From: Chitinophaga sp. sic0106
GTDB taxonomy: Bacteria > Bacteroidota > Bacteroidia > Chitinophagales > Chitinophagaceae
Length of the DNA stretch: 64,000 bases
Assembly (NCBI RefSeq): GCF_019219075.1
Contig: NZ_JAHUWJ010000019.1
Location: forward strand, 1-64,000
Direction of reading: 5' to 3'
Shown here: in pieces, positions 35,656-45,805 of the stretch
How positions within the stretch are numbered: position 1 is the stretch's first letter
How the letters are laid out: every line of letters begins with the position of its first letter
Made by a program: the position numbers and the translations under genes
The notes under the pieces: model-generated
What the model was told of the DNA's origin: nothing
What the model saw: the letters and a program-made list of their open reading frames with translations, nothing else
Database searches by the model: none

Positions 35656-36846
35656 TTATATGACTGTTTGTAGCGTTTGTTGTTGTAAGGGCAATACCAT
35701 GATAAAGGTGGCACCTTCGCCTTCCGTACTTTCTACGGTGATGTGGCCATTATGTTTCTGGATAATCTTTTTTACGATGGCCAGGCCAATACCTGTTCCT
35801 TCGTACTCCGATTTACTATGGAGGCGCTGGAACATGGTGAAAATCTTGTCTCTGTAAGACTCATTAAAACCAATCCCGTTATCCGCTACATATATCCGGC
35901 AGTATTTCATTTTTTCTGTGCTGGCAGGCTGTTGCGGCAATACTTCTACTTCCTCTGACCAGATGCGGATTACCGGGGTAACCTCTTTCCGCGAAAACTT
36001 CAGGGAATTGCTGATCAGGTTCTGGAACAGTTGCCGGATCTGGTCCGGTATCACTTCTATTTCCGGGAGGTGGCTGATTTCCAGCACGGCATCTTTTTCT
36101 TTGATGAATATCTCCAGGTCGCTCAGTGTTTCCCTGACAATATGTTGCAGATTGGTTTTTGAATAAACCGGCACGGCAGATAAGCGGGAAAAATTGAGGA
36201 CGTCATTTATCAGGTTACGCATCCTTTCGGAGGCGAGTATTACTTTTTCAATGTATTTCCCAGCTTCCGGCTGTTCGCCCAGGTAGCGGTCGGATACCAG
36301 TTTGCTGAAAGTGATGATTTTGCGGAGTGGCTCCTGCAGGTCGTGTGAGGCGATGTAGGCATATTGTTGCAGCTCTGCATTGCTGATTTCCAGCGCCTTG
36401 TTCACATCCAGCAGGGCTTTTGTCCGCTCTTTCACCTTCAATTCCAGGTTATCCCGGATATCATTGAGTTCTTTGGTTTGGCGGTACAGGCGGGTGAAGG
36501 TCCCTACTTTGAGCAGGAGTATGTCCGCATCAAAAGGCTTTACGATATAGTCCACCCCGCCGGAAGCATATCCTTTGGTGATAAATCGCTTATCGATATT
36601 TACGGCGGACAGGAATATGATCGGTGTATCTTTTGAGCGGCTGTATCCGGAAATGGTTTCCGCCACTTCATAGCCGTCCATCCCTGGCATTTGTACATCC
36701 AGGATGATCAGTTCATATTCCCTTCTGAGGATTTTTTTAAGTGCTTCTTCTCCAGAGTCGGCAGTATCCACCTCGTAATGATGGAGTTGCAGCAAAGTTT
36801 TTAACGAGTATAGATTTTCCTGTTTATCGTCTACTATTAAGATCAT
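35656..36846 (-). CDS. Response regulator-histidine kinase fusion (REC-HisKA-HATPase)
   Basis: This 396-residue cytoplasmic protein starts with a receiver domain (about 1-118; Asp in LIILDVQMP), then a short coiled coil (about 125-160). The HisKA motif YIASHDLQEPLRK (about 168) follows, and an HATPase_c domain with DNGIGF and GTGIGLAIVKK near the C-terminus. Such REC-kinase fusions pass phosphate from a partner kinase on to other proteins. It starts 18 bp after the stand-alone response-regulator gene in the same operon. Confidence 0.92.
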   Translation of the reverse strand: MILIVDDKQENLYSLKTLLQLHHYEVDTADSGEEALKKILRREYELIILDVQMPGMDGYEVAETISGYSRSKDTPIIFLSAVNIDKRFITKGYASGGVDYIVKPFDADILLLKVGTFTRLYRQTKELNDIRDNLELKVKERTKALLDVNKALEISNAELQQYAYIASHDLQEPLRKIITFSKLVSDRYLGEQPEAGKYIEKVILASERMRNLINDVLNFSRLSAVPVYSKTNLQHIVRETLSDLEIFIKEKDAVLEISHLPEIEVIPDQIRQLFQNLISNSLKFSRKEVTPVIRIWSEEVEVLPQQPASTEKMKYCRIYVADNGIGFNESYRDKIFTMFQRLHSKSEYEGTGIGLAIVKKIIQKHNGHITVESTEGEGATFIMVLPLQQQTLQTVI

Positions 36847-36863
36847 AGCGGGCTTAGCTGTCG

Positions 36864-37382
36864 TTATAAATGCGTAAAAGGCTGTGTACGGCCAATGAGG
36901 TCGTTTTCATTCCAGGAATTGACAACATTCAGCATGTTGGCGGATTGTTTGAGTGCTACGAGGGCGGCTCCCAGATTTCCATCAATGTGCTGTACCACAG
37001 TGGTGAGGATGTTTTCCAGGTCCTTTACATTCGTAGGCTTGGTAACGAACGAGAGTGCGCCGTTTTGTAAAGTCTGCCGGATATCATTGGGATGGGAAGA
37101 GGTGGTATAGATAATCACCGGGATCTGTTGTAGCTGCTGGTCCTTTTTGAGTTCCATCAGGCATTCCCTGCCATCCATGCGGGGCATGTTGAGATCGAGG
37201 AAAATGATGTGAGGCAGATCTGAATTACCTGCCTGCAGCAGTTCCAGGGCATCTTTGCCATTGGCTACACACTTAAAGGCAACATGAGGGCTTATTTGCA
37301 GTAACACTTCCTCAAAAAGGTAAGCATCGTCATCATCGTCATCTATCAACAAGAACAGCGTCTTTCTATCTGGTACTGTCAT
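36864..37382 (-). CDS. Single-domain response regulator
   Basis: From the ATG at 37382 this is a 172-residue protein with a receiver domain (about 5-130). The acidic pocket is a run of Asp (LIDDDDDDAY), the phospho-acceptor is in IIFLDLNMPR and the switch Lys in FVTKPTN. An upstream ATG at 37421 would add 13 residues. There is no output domain; the C-terminal 40 residues are helical. It is the first gene of the four-gene signalling operon and may be the phospho-target of the kinases encoded next. Confidence 0.9.
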   Translation of the reverse strand: MTVPDRKTLFLLIDDDDDDAYLFEEVLLQISPHVAFKCVANGKDALELLQAGNSDLPHIIFLDLNMPRMDGRECLMELKKDQQLQQIPVIIYTTSSHPNDIRQTLQNGALSFVTKPTNVKDLENILTTVVQHIDGNLGAALVALKQSANMLNVVNSWNENDLIGRTQPFTHL

Positions 37383-37639
37383 AAAATTTAAATAATCATT
37401 TTTCACAATAATTATCGCCAAAACTCAATGTGGCAAGGAATTTCAGCGGGCAAGCGTAGTCATGTTGTTACTATAGGGACTATATATCAGTATTCATTTG
37501 CTGTGGCAGACTATCATCGTCTGTATACGGACTGAACCAACCAGCAAGATAAATTGCTGAACTGGCGCAGGGAATACCAGCAAAATCTCTGCCGTGGCAG
37601 GCTGGGCAAGATGGTGGTGGATTGTGGCGCATGGGCGCC

Positions 37640-38077
37640 GGCAGGATAGGCGACAGGAATCCACAAATAGTGGATTTTTATCAACAGTGCTATCGTTTAT
37701 ATGTTTATGAGCTCCTGACCCAGGGCGGATTTCTGCCGGTTCAGGTAGGCACTCGGGGTTTCCCCAATTGAACCGGTATGGCTACAGCGCTGTTCCTCTA
37801 TGCGCTGCAGGTACCGCAGGAAACCATTGAGGCAGACTTCACTGCCAGCAACGTATACCTGGCTCCAATGAATGCAAAAATGTTTAAAGGGATGCAGCAA
37901 CTGACAGGGATGAACGAAGAACAGGTGAAAAATGCGATGGCGCTAAAGCCTGAGCATTTACATATGATGTTTAGCGGTATTCAGAAAAAATATGGCTCAG
38001 TAGAACAGTTTTTTGAAAAAGAACTGGGAATTGGGAAGAAAGAATTGAAAATACTGAGAGAAAAATATCTTTTGTAA
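37640..38077 (+). pseudogene. Remnant of a Tyr/Ser protein phosphatase (LipA/Y_phosphatase3 type)
   Basis: The frame reads VDFYQQCYRLYVYELLTQGG, then an altered loop, then a stop at 37769-37771, then TGMATALFLYALQVPQETI and a helical C-terminus ending FFEKELGIGKKELKILREKY. This is the C-terminal part of a tyrosine/serine phosphatase whose active-site CxxxxxR loop has been lost. The stop codon TGA lies exactly where the loop Arg codon (CGA) would stand, and no Cys is left. The downstream 99 codons from the ATG at 37778 remain open but would not form a working enzyme. The N-terminal half is not recognisable upstream. Confidence 0.6.
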
Positions 38078-38098
38078 ACCTTGCCAATTGGGCATTTC

Positions 38099-38132
38099 AG
38101 CCATGCACGACTAACGTGCATGGCTATTTTAT
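38099..38132 (+). terminator. Hairpin terminator
   Basis: AGCCATGCACG and CGTGCATGGCT pair perfectly around a 5-nt loop, followed by ATTTTATTT. It lies just after the phosphatase remnant, suggesting the gene was once transcribed. Confidence 0.75.
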
Positions 38133-38736
38133 TTCCGATGGAAGTCCCTCCAAGAAAACGCTCATCACATTTCCACTCGGAAAGTTGAGAATTTTAACAT
38201 ATTTTTACGACAGGAATAATAATTAATTAATGTAGGTCTGATTGCAAGCTGTCGGAATTCGAATCTAATTTACAGTATGCCAACTTCCGATTTGATTAGG
38301 TACAATAACTAATTACACTATTCACTAATGCTTATGATAGAGAGTGCTTTGATATAGCACCCTGCTTATGTTAGAATTGTCGGTATAATAGGGCGGAAAC
38401 ATTATCCCTGGCTGTTTTTACCAACTTTTTTTGATTGTAAATCTGAATGAGTGTCCATTATGCACTCAGTATGTATTGTAGTTGCTTATGTGTAAAAATT
38501 AAAGTTTATCAACGAGGGTAGTAATTAAAGGCGGGAGCCTAATGGAAAGTTTTTTTCCTGATACATAGCATTAGTCTAATGCCTTTAGTTTTTAAGAAGC
38601 AGTCCTGTTTCTGAAGGGAGATTTATTCTTTGTTCGGAAATGCAAGCGCTGACTGATCTTTACCCGTTTGCACTATTAACTAACGGTAACGTATATACGA
38701 TTATTTTTTATATCTATTAACTAAATCTAAATCTTC
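38133..38736. other. Non-coding leader of the second SusCD operon
   Basis: About 600 bp without a gene precede this susC, far more than at the other two pairs. It is AT-rich. A weak GTGCT/AGCAC hairpin is seen near 38345-38361, but no clear operator or riboswitch. Such long leaders may hold the promoter and control sites of an inducible uptake operon. Confidence 0.4.
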
Positions 38737-41700
38737 ATGAGAAAAAGATTACTTATTTTTTTTCTTTTGAGCATGGTGCAACTGGCTGCATTTGCTCAGG
38801 GTAAAAAGGTTACAGGAAAGGTTACCGCAACCGACGGTAGTCCAATACCTGGTGTATCTGTTGTGATTCAAGGTACCTCAACTGGTACGCAAACAACTCC
38901 TGATGGTCGTTTTTCGATCACGGTACCCGTGGGTAAAACTTTAAATTTTCGTTCTATTGGTTTTACTGCTAAGAGTGTTGTAGTTGACCAAACAGACGAG
39001 ATTAACGTAAAGCTGGCTGCTGAAACCGGAGACCTTAATGAGGTTGTGGTAGTAGCATATGGTACCGCCAAAAAAGAAGCATTGACTGGTGCGGTAACTG
39101 CTATCAAAGCAAAAGACATTGAAAAACGTCCTGTTACCAATGCGATCGGTGTACTGGAAGGCGCAGCAGGTATTCAGGTGAATAATACTGTTGGAACTCC
39201 CGGCTCCTCTCCCAGCGTAATCATCCGTGGTTTTACTTCCGTTAACGGCAATAACCAACCTCTATATGTGGTGGATGGAGTTATTTTCAACGGCAATGTT
39301 AACGACATTAACCCTTCAGATGTTGAGTCGGTGTCAGTACAAAAAGACGCGGCTTCCAGTGCATTATATGGTAACAGAGGCGCAGCAGGTGTAATTATGA
39401 TCACCACGAAAAAGGCTAAATCTGGGTCAAGTAATATCAACTTTACCATGAATCAGGGGGTTTATAACCGAGGTATCAAGGAATACAAAACCATGAATAC
39501 AACTGAGTTTATGGAAACCATGTGGAAAGGCTACAGAAACTCTCTGATGACTTCTAAACCTACTCAGTATCCAGATCTGGCTACTGCCGGTGCCAAAGCT
39601 ACTTCCAGCCTGATTTCCGATTATCTGATTATGAATATTTACGATAAATCGGCAGATCAGCTTTTTGATGCTGATGGCAAACTTAGAAGTGATGCCCATG
39701 TTCTACCTGGTTACGTGAATGATCTGGACTGGTATTCTCCTGTTGAGAGAACAGGACATCGTCAGGAATATAATCTCAATGGATCCAGCAATAATGGCAA
39801 AACCAATCTTTATTACTCCGCCGGTTATCTGGATGAAAAGGGATATGTTACCCGTACCGGATTTAAAAGATATTCCGGCCGCCTTAATGCTGATATGCAG
39901 GCTACGAAATGGATGAAGTATGGGGTTAACTTAGCGGCAACCCATCAGGAATCCAGCAATATTAATGGTACCACTGACGATGCAAGTTCATATGCTAATC
40001 CATTTATGTTTGCACGTAACATTGCTCCGATTTACCCAGTACACAAACACGACCCCGCAACTGGTGAATATATTCTGGACGCAAATGGGAGCACAGTTTT
40101 TGATGGAGGAGATGGTGGCAGCCGCGGACAATACCCTGGTCGCCATACTGTATGGGAAAACCTGCTGAATAAAGATGTGACTAATATTAATACATTAAAC
40201 GGGCGGGCTTTTGTGAATATCAAATTCTTGAAAGACTTTACCGCTTCCTTTACAGGTGACATGAACATCAGAACCACTGACCGAAGCACTTATGAAAACG
40301 CAATTATAGGAGATGGCATGGGTAATAAAGGACGTGCCAACAGCATCAGTTATCGCTATAATGTTACCACATTACAACAATTGTTAACTTATAATAAATC
40401 TATAGGATTACACAGTATTGATGTATTGGCTGGCCATGAAAGCTACTCCTGGAACAGGAATTATCAGTCAGGTGGTAAAATGAATCAAATTTTTGCAGGT
40501 GCACCGGAACTCATAAACTTTACTCAACTAAATGGTTTAACTGGTTACGTGTATAACGATAAATCTGAAAGTTATTTATCACGTGCCCGATATAACTACG
40601 CTGATAAATATTTCCTGGAAGGATCATTCAGAACAGATGGATCTTCAAGATTCCGTAGTGAACAACGCTGGGGGCAGTTCTTTTCTGCCGGGGCAGGTTG
40701 GATTCTTTCCAAAGAAAACTTCTTCGAAAATCTCACCAAATATGTAGACCATGCTAAAGTTCGTGCTTCGTATGGCCAGGTAGGCAATAACAACAGCGCC
40801 GACTACTATGCATATTGGTCATTATATAATATTGATCAAAACGGCAATAGTGGGGCATTATACCTATCACAGCTTCCGGCTACTGATTTGATATGGGAAA
40901 CTTCTGCATCTTACAACTTTGCGCTGGAAACCCGTATCTTAAACAGGGCAAACCTGTCAGTTGAATATTTTGATAAACGCGCTCAGAACTTATTATTTAA
41001 TGTATTCAACCCTCTGTCTGCCGGTGGTACTACAACTGATGCTGCTGAATCTACAATCATGAAAAACCTCGGCTCCTTATCTAATAAGGGCTGGGAAATT
41101 AACGTAGATGTGGATGTATTGAGAACTAAAGATTTTAAATGGAATGTAGGCGCCAACGCTACATTTATGAAAAATAAGTTGCTTTCCATTCCAGAACAAA
41201 ATAAAGATGGTATTATCACAGGTAACTATAAGATCCTGCCGGGTCATGGTATCTATGATTTCTACACATACCTCTACGCAGGGGTAGATCGCCTTACTGG
41301 TAATGCACTTTATGTACTGGACGATAAGGTAGATCCCAAAACTGATGATGATGCTATCAAAAAGACACTTGTAAATATAAATGGCCAGACTTATACCACG
41401 AGCACCACTTATGGTAAACGTGATTATGTAGGTACACCAGTTCCAAAAGTCTATGGTAGTTTTAATACCAGTTTTACCTACAAAGCATTTACCCTTTCAG
41501 GCATTTTCACTTACTCTCTCGGCAACAAGGTTTATGACGATTCTTATTTCAGCCTGATGAGCATGTCTGGCTCCGTCAGCCAGATGCACACCGATCTTCT
41601 GAAAGCATGGAATGGTGCTCCTGAAGGAATGACCGAAACTTCAGTTGACCGACTGGATCCAAATGGTATTCCGGTAGTAGATTTTACCAGAAACGCTACG

Positions 41701-41958
41701 AATAGTGCTATGTCGAGCCGATTCATAAAGGATGGTTCCTACTTTGTTATCAAAAATATCGCACTGAGTTATCAGATGCCGGTATCATTGCTGTCAAAAA
41801 TTGACGTAAAATCCTGTCGTATCAATGTTGCTGTTGAGAACCTGGCAACCTTCACCAAATTACAAGGCATGAACCCTCAGCAATCATTTAATGGCAGAAG
41901 CCTCAATGCATTCGTAACACCAAGAGTACTTTCATTCGGTTTATCCGTAGGATTATAA
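38737..41958 (+). CDS. SusC/RagA family TonB-dependent receptor
   Basis: This 1073-residue outer-membrane receptor has a signal peptide to about residue 21 and a carboxypeptidase-regulatory-like domain (about 23-107, KVTGKVTATDGSPIPGVSVVI split by its PIPGV signature). The plug includes KKEALTGAVTAIKAK and VQKDAASSALYGNRGAAGV, and the barrel runs to the C-terminus. There is no STN domain, so it is not coupled to an anti-sigma factor. It pairs with the SusD gene 15 bp downstream. The coding sequence is visibly more AT-rich than the third pair, which may reflect different expression or a foreign origin. Confidence 0.95.
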   Translation: MRKRLLIFFLLSMVQLAAFAQGKKVTGKVTATDGSPIPGVSVVIQGTSTGTQTTPDGRFSITVPVGKTLNFRSIGFTAKSVVVDQTDEINVKLAAETGDLNEVVVVAYGTAKKEALTGAVTAIKAKDIEKRPVTNAIGVLEGAAGIQVNNTVGTPGSSPSVIIRGFTSVNGNNQPLYVVDGVIFNGNVNDINPSDVESVSVQKDAASSALYGNRGAAGVIMITTKKAKSGSSNINFTMNQGVYNRGIKEYKTMNTTEFMETMWKGYRNSLMTSKPTQYPDLATAGAKATSSLISDYLIMNIYDKSADQLFDADGKLRSDAHVLPGYVNDLDWYSPVERTGHRQEYNLNGSSNNGKTNLYYSAGYLDEKGYVTRTGFKRYSGRLNADMQATKWMKYGVNLAATHQESSNINGTTDDASSYANPFMFARNIAPIYPVHKHDPATGEYILDANGSTVFDGGDGGSRGQYPGRHTVWENLLNKDVTNINTLNGRAFVNIKFLKDFTASFTGDMNIRTTDRSTYENAIIGDGMGNKGRANSISYRYNVTTLQQLLTYNKSIGLHSIDVLAGHESYSWNRNYQSGGKMNQIFAGAPELINFTQLNGLTGYVYNDKSESYLSRARYNYADKYFLEGSFRTDGSSRFRSEQRWGQFFSAGAGWILSKENFFENLTKYVDHAKVRASYGQVGNNNSADYYAYWSLYNIDQNGNSGALYLSQLPATDLIWETSASYNFALETRILNRANLSVEYFDKRAQNLLFNVFNPLSAGGTTTDAAESTIMKNLGSLSNKGWEINVDVDVLRTKDFKWNVGANATFMKNKLLSIPEQNKDGIITGNYKILPGHGIYDFYTYLYAGVDRLTGNALYVLDDKVDPKTDDDAIKKTLVNINGQTYTTSTTYGKRDYVGTPVPKVYGSFNTSFTYKAFTLSGIFTYSLGNKVYDDSYFSLMSMSGSVSQMHTDLLKAWNGAPEGMTETSVDRLDPNGIPVVDFTRNATNSAMSSRFIKDGSYFVIKNIALSYQMPVSLLSKIDVKSCRINVAVENLATFTKLQGMNPQQSFNGRSLNAFVTPRVLSFGLSVGL

Positions 41959-41973
41959 TCAATTGTATAAATC

Positions 41974-43497
41974 ATGAAGAATATATATAAAATAGGACTT
42001 TTGTCGCTGGCATTATTTGCCGGTAGCTGCAGCAAAGATTACCTGGAAACCCAACCAACTGACCAGGTAAGTGACGGTACCGTTTTTGAAAATACTGACA
42101 ACGCTAAAATGGCAGTAAATGGTCTGGCTAAAATGATGACCATGCAGTATTGGAGCCAGGGCCTTAATGGAGAAGGTACTATTAAAATGTACTATGGTAA
42201 CTATGCTGGAAACAACTTTTACGTTAATTTACCAGGATGGTCATCCGTTATCAACTCCACTTATAATGAACGCGCCGACGTATTATACGACTACTACCCA
42301 TGGTACTACTATTACAAACTGGTTGCAAATGCAAATGCCATTATAGCCAAAATCGATGGCACTGCGGGTACTGAGGCAGACAAAGCGTTCATCAAAGCGC
42401 AGGCATTGACTTATCGTGCTTATAGCTTTACAATGCTGGCTCAATTATATTGTTACAGATGGCAGGATTCCAATAATGGATCTACCGATGGTCTGGTTGT
42501 GCGCCTTGATCAATCTACAGGTGATATGCCGCTGTCTACCCTCGCAGATACTTACAAGCAGATCTATGCCGATCTCGACCAGGCAATCGACTTATACACA
42601 AAATCAGGAAAAACAAGGTCTAAGTTCTATGAAGTTGATATGAGCGTAGCGCAGGCAATCTATGCCCGTGCAGCCCTCAACCGCCAGGACTATCCAACTG
42701 CCGAAACATATGCCGTTAAAGCAAGAGCTAATTATCCGCTGATGAGTGTGGCTGAGTACAAAGACGGTTTTGCCACTTCTAACCAGGAATGGATTTGGGG
42801 TAGCTTTGGAGCTTCTGATGAAACACTCTACTATTACTCTTATCATGCCTACATTGGTTATAACTCCAGTGCAAGTGCCGTAAGAACTTATCCTAAATGT
42901 ATCAGTAAGGAACTATACAATAAGATACCTGAAACTGATATCCGTAAAGGCCTGTTTCTGGACCCTAAAACAGATAACTATACAACTGCTACCGGTGTCG
43001 CAGGTAGTGCAATGAAAAGCAGAGCCTTTGCAGCATTCCCGGCCCTTCAAAGCAATGCCACCATTTATGCGTACATGCAATTCAAAATTGGTGTTGCAGA
43101 TCAGCCAGGTGTTGGTAATATGAACCATTTCCGTTCCTCTGAAATGTACCTGATTGAAGCTGAAGCAAAATATTTCCAGAACAAACCAGCAACAGAAGTG
43201 CAGCAAGTACTTGAATCACTAACTAAGACTTCTGGTCGGGATGCCAGTTACACTTGTACCAAAACAGGAACTGCCCTTCTTGACGAAATCAAAACATACC
43301 GTGCACTTGAATTGTGGGGTGAAGGCTTTGACTGGTTCGATATGAAACGCTGGAATGATCCGATTATCAGAAAAGATCCTTCTCAGGGTGGCAACTTCCT
43401 CACTGCGCTTGCGGTAACCATCCAGCCGTCAGAAAGAAACAAATGGACCTGGAAAATACCATTGAGAGAATCAGACTATAATGGTGCGTTAGAATAG
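41974..43497 (+). CDS. SusD/RagB family lipoprotein
   Basis: This 507-residue lipoprotein has lipobox FAGSC and the RagB/SusD fold, shown by AQALTYRAYSFTMLAQLYCY and HFRSSEMYLIEAEAKYFQNK. The C-terminal ALELWGEGFDWFDMKRWNDP is typical. It partners the SusC encoded just before it and captures the same substrate, which remains unknown because no hydrolase genes are linked. A strong terminator follows 26 bp after the stop codon. Confidence 0.95.
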   Translation: MKNIYKIGLLSLALFAGSCSKDYLETQPTDQVSDGTVFENTDNAKMAVNGLAKMMTMQYWSQGLNGEGTIKMYYGNYAGNNFYVNLPGWSSVINSTYNERADVLYDYYPWYYYYKLVANANAIIAKIDGTAGTEADKAFIKAQALTYRAYSFTMLAQLYCYRWQDSNNGSTDGLVVRLDQSTGDMPLSTLADTYKQIYADLDQAIDLYTKSGKTRSKFYEVDMSVAQAIYARAALNRQDYPTAETYAVKARANYPLMSVAEYKDGFATSNQEWIWGSFGASDETLYYYSYHAYIGYNSSASAVRTYPKCISKELYNKIPETDIRKGLFLDPKTDNYTTATGVAGSAMKSRAFAAFPALQSNATIYAYMQFKIGVADQPGVGNMNHFRSSEMYLIEAEAKYFQNKPATEVQQVLESLTKTSGRDASYTCTKTGTALLDEIKTYRALELWGEGFDWFDMKRWNDPIIRKDPSQGGNFLTALAVTIQPSERNKWTWKIPLRESDYNGALE

Positions 43498-43522
43498 TTT
43501 TAATCCCTGATTAATTCGAATC

Positions 43523-43553
43523 GGCTGCCTCCTGAGGGGAGGCAGCCTTTTTT
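43523..43553 (+). terminator. Terminator of the second SusCD pair
   Basis: GGCTGCCTCC and GGAGGCAGCC form a 10-bp stem with a short loop, followed by a run of six T. The following lipoprotein gene is therefore a separate transcript. Confidence 0.85.
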
Positions 43554-43801
43554 GTCCATAAGGATATATCTAATCAGATTTTTCCTTTGTAGAAATAAAC
43601 CCCTAACCTATCAATGCAAATAATCATATCCAATTGATTATCAAATTATCAAGCCATTTTTTTCCTATATCTTCTATAAATTCATCTTATATTGTGCTTA
43701 CTATTAAAAGATAATTTAACCCACAGAAATAACTGCCTTTTACACGCTTAAATGGCGACGACCCTTTTTATGAGAGCCACTAATAAAAATTCAAATATTC
43801 T
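43554..43801. other. AT-rich intergenic region
   Basis: Nothing gene-like is seen. It is strongly AT-rich, with CAATTGATTATCAAATTATC near 43633, and probably holds the promoter of the next gene. Confidence 0.4.
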
Positions 43802-45502
43802 ATGTCATCAATGAAAGTACCAGGGTTGCGGTATCAATTAGCTGCATGCCCTATCCTGTTTGCCTCAACAATTTTGATTTCGTCTTGTCAAAAAAAGGAA
43901 ACAGAGCAACTAGTCATGCCGTCCACCAAAATTGAAACTGAAGTTACGCCCAACTATCTACAGTTTAAGTCCATGGCTGAGTTTCGGAAAACAATGACTG
44001 CCATTAGGAACACTTCCCCAGATAATACTCAGAAGATACTAAACAGTTACAGCGCCGGAAACTCTTTCTACTCTGCATATCAGGCCAGATTGGACAAAGG
44101 AAATGCATTTTCATCCAAAGCGCGAACAGCCGGAGACGATCCTATTCCTGGCGATGATGAAAATGATAATCCTGACCCAGGACTACCAGAACCGGGTGCT
44201 GGCCCCTCTGCTCCATTAGAACCCCTGGATGAACTGCTTCCTGATGAATACCTTAATGCTATGTTGAATAGTCTTTTTGAAATTCAAATTGAAAATACGG
44301 TATATAAGGTAACAAGGCATGGGGTATTTTTAAGTACGCCTACAATGGTAGCTAGAATGCGTACAATTGTGGACTCATTGGAAGCCACAAATACGCGTCC
44401 TCAAGGAGAATACGAAGCACTGACCCAGAGCATTAAACCCATTATAACTGGTGAACAAGTAGTGAATGCACGCATGACTAAGATTCAGAATGGTATTTTC
44501 CGTTACAAAAACACACTAGCAACATTAGATGGTAATGCCCCTCTTGAGGACGGTTCATACACTAACACATCTAGAATTAGCAGTACCGTTCTTTCATTCG
44601 ATGACAATCCTGACACTGACGATCACCCAGATTTAGGAGTGATAACAGACAATGGAGGAGGTCTCGGCTCTCCCACTCCGCCTTTCACGGGCATACCACT
44701 TGCGTCTTTAAATACATTCCCCAGTTATGACTTTTCTGCTACTACCTGGATAGGCAAACTTATTGAACAAATTATGGGACGTACCGGCCCACAGTTCCAG
44801 TATTTTGATGATACGCACCGCGTAAAAGTGAACTTTTACAATGTTGATCTCATGTTTTATGCATCTATTGGAATTAATGTAAAAATGCAAACAAAAGGAT
44901 GGACGAATATCTGGCGTAAACTTAACACTGATGCAGTAGTACTTGGATGGGATGCCCTTATCTTCGATATTCCCATTGATCAGACTATCAATCCTCCTTA
45001 CGATCCATCGCTAAAGCCTGCCTTGGAAAAAGGGCATATCAATCTGGGAACACTTAAACTAGACGTTAAACAATGGGTAGCACCTATTTCAAGTTTGTTT
45101 GACACCAAATTACAGAAATTTCTGGAGGGTCAGGCAGCGGATCTTGCAAATGATCAATTCCAATCCCTGTTGTCAAGTTTATGGGGATACGCTTATCAAT
45201 ACTGGGGGGCTGAAGATTATAATAACTACCAAACCAGTGTTAAAACACTAAGAGTCTCTTATCCTGCAAAAGTAAAGGTTGTTATAGGTCGTTTCGAAAC
45301 ATACAGTCTCAATGCCAGCCAAATTACTGAAAATTTTGATTGGAATGCATCAGTAAAAGCAACATTTAATCCCAACGGCGATATGGTTACACTTTCTAGC
45401 GTAAGCGGAAACGCAAAATCATATAGCTTACAAAGTGCGAGCATTTACGGTGCAGCTAAATATAATGGCACCTGGCAAGGTGCCCGGATAATCAAGAAAT
45501 AG
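43802..45502 (+). CDS. Hypothetical lipoprotein
   Basis: This 566-residue protein has a lipoprotein signal (LISSC, about Cys29) and an acidic Pro-rich linker at about 113-155 (DDPIPGDDENDNPDPG, then PEPGAGPSAP). The large C-terminal region (about 250-560) is of mixed composition with many aromatic residues and no known motif. It lies between the second and third SusCD loci, each with its own terminator, so it is transcribed alone. An alternative start at Met4 is possible. I do not recognise a family; a surface-exposed role is likely. Confidence 0.65.
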   Translation: MSSMKVPGLRYQLAACPILFASTILISSCQKKETEQLVMPSTKIETEVTPNYLQFKSMAEFRKTMTAIRNTSPDNTQKILNSYSAGNSFYSAYQARLDKGNAFSSKARTAGDDPIPGDDENDNPDPGLPEPGAGPSAPLEPLDELLPDEYLNAMLNSLFEIQIENTVYKVTRHGVFLSTPTMVARMRTIVDSLEATNTRPQGEYEALTQSIKPIITGEQVVNARMTKIQNGIFRYKNTLATLDGNAPLEDGSYTNTSRISSTVLSFDDNPDTDDHPDLGVITDNGGGLGSPTPPFTGIPLASLNTFPSYDFSATTWIGKLIEQIMGRTGPQFQYFDDTHRVKVNFYNVDLMFYASIGINVKMQTKGWTNIWRKLNTDAVVLGWDALIFDIPIDQTINPPYDPSLKPALEKGHINLGTLKLDVKQWVAPISSLFDTKLQKFLEGQAADLANDQFQSLLSSLWGYAYQYWGAEDYNNYQTSVKTLRVSYPAKVKVVIGRFETYSLNASQITENFDWNASVKATFNPNGDMVTLSSVSGNAKSYSLQSASIYGAAKYNGTWQGARIIKK

Positions 45503-45529
45503 CCTTATCTATCCATAAATAATATCAGA

Positions 45530-45572
45530 CAAAGGGCCATTCATTCAGCTAAAGTTAATGAATGGCCCTTTG
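45530..45572 (+). terminator. Terminator of the lipoprotein gene
   Basis: A 16-bp perfect stem, arms CAAAGGGCCATTCATT and AATGAATGGCCCTTTG, encloses an 11-nt loop. The T-run is weak (GATTTTTG further on), so it may act with other signals. Confidence 0.65.
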
Positions 45573-45805
45573 GCATTACTGATTTTTGTCACACAGACAT
45601 TTTTATCCCAACATATACACCGCTCTACCAGCAAGGTTTCTAAATATGTTAAAGAAATGTTTACATAACGTTAATATGCCAATGAGGTAATATTTCACCC
45701 TTTCGATCTACCTTGGCGGCCGCATTGCACACACAAATTATCATAACACAACATTCAACGTTAGTAACTATCGGCCGGTAACTACTTTCATTAATCAACC
45801 TTTGT
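45573..45805. other. Intergenic region upstream of the third SusC
   Basis: No gene is seen. The last bases before the ATG (AACCTTTG) vaguely resemble a -7 box without the leading TA, so a promoter cannot be placed with confidence. Confidence 0.35.
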
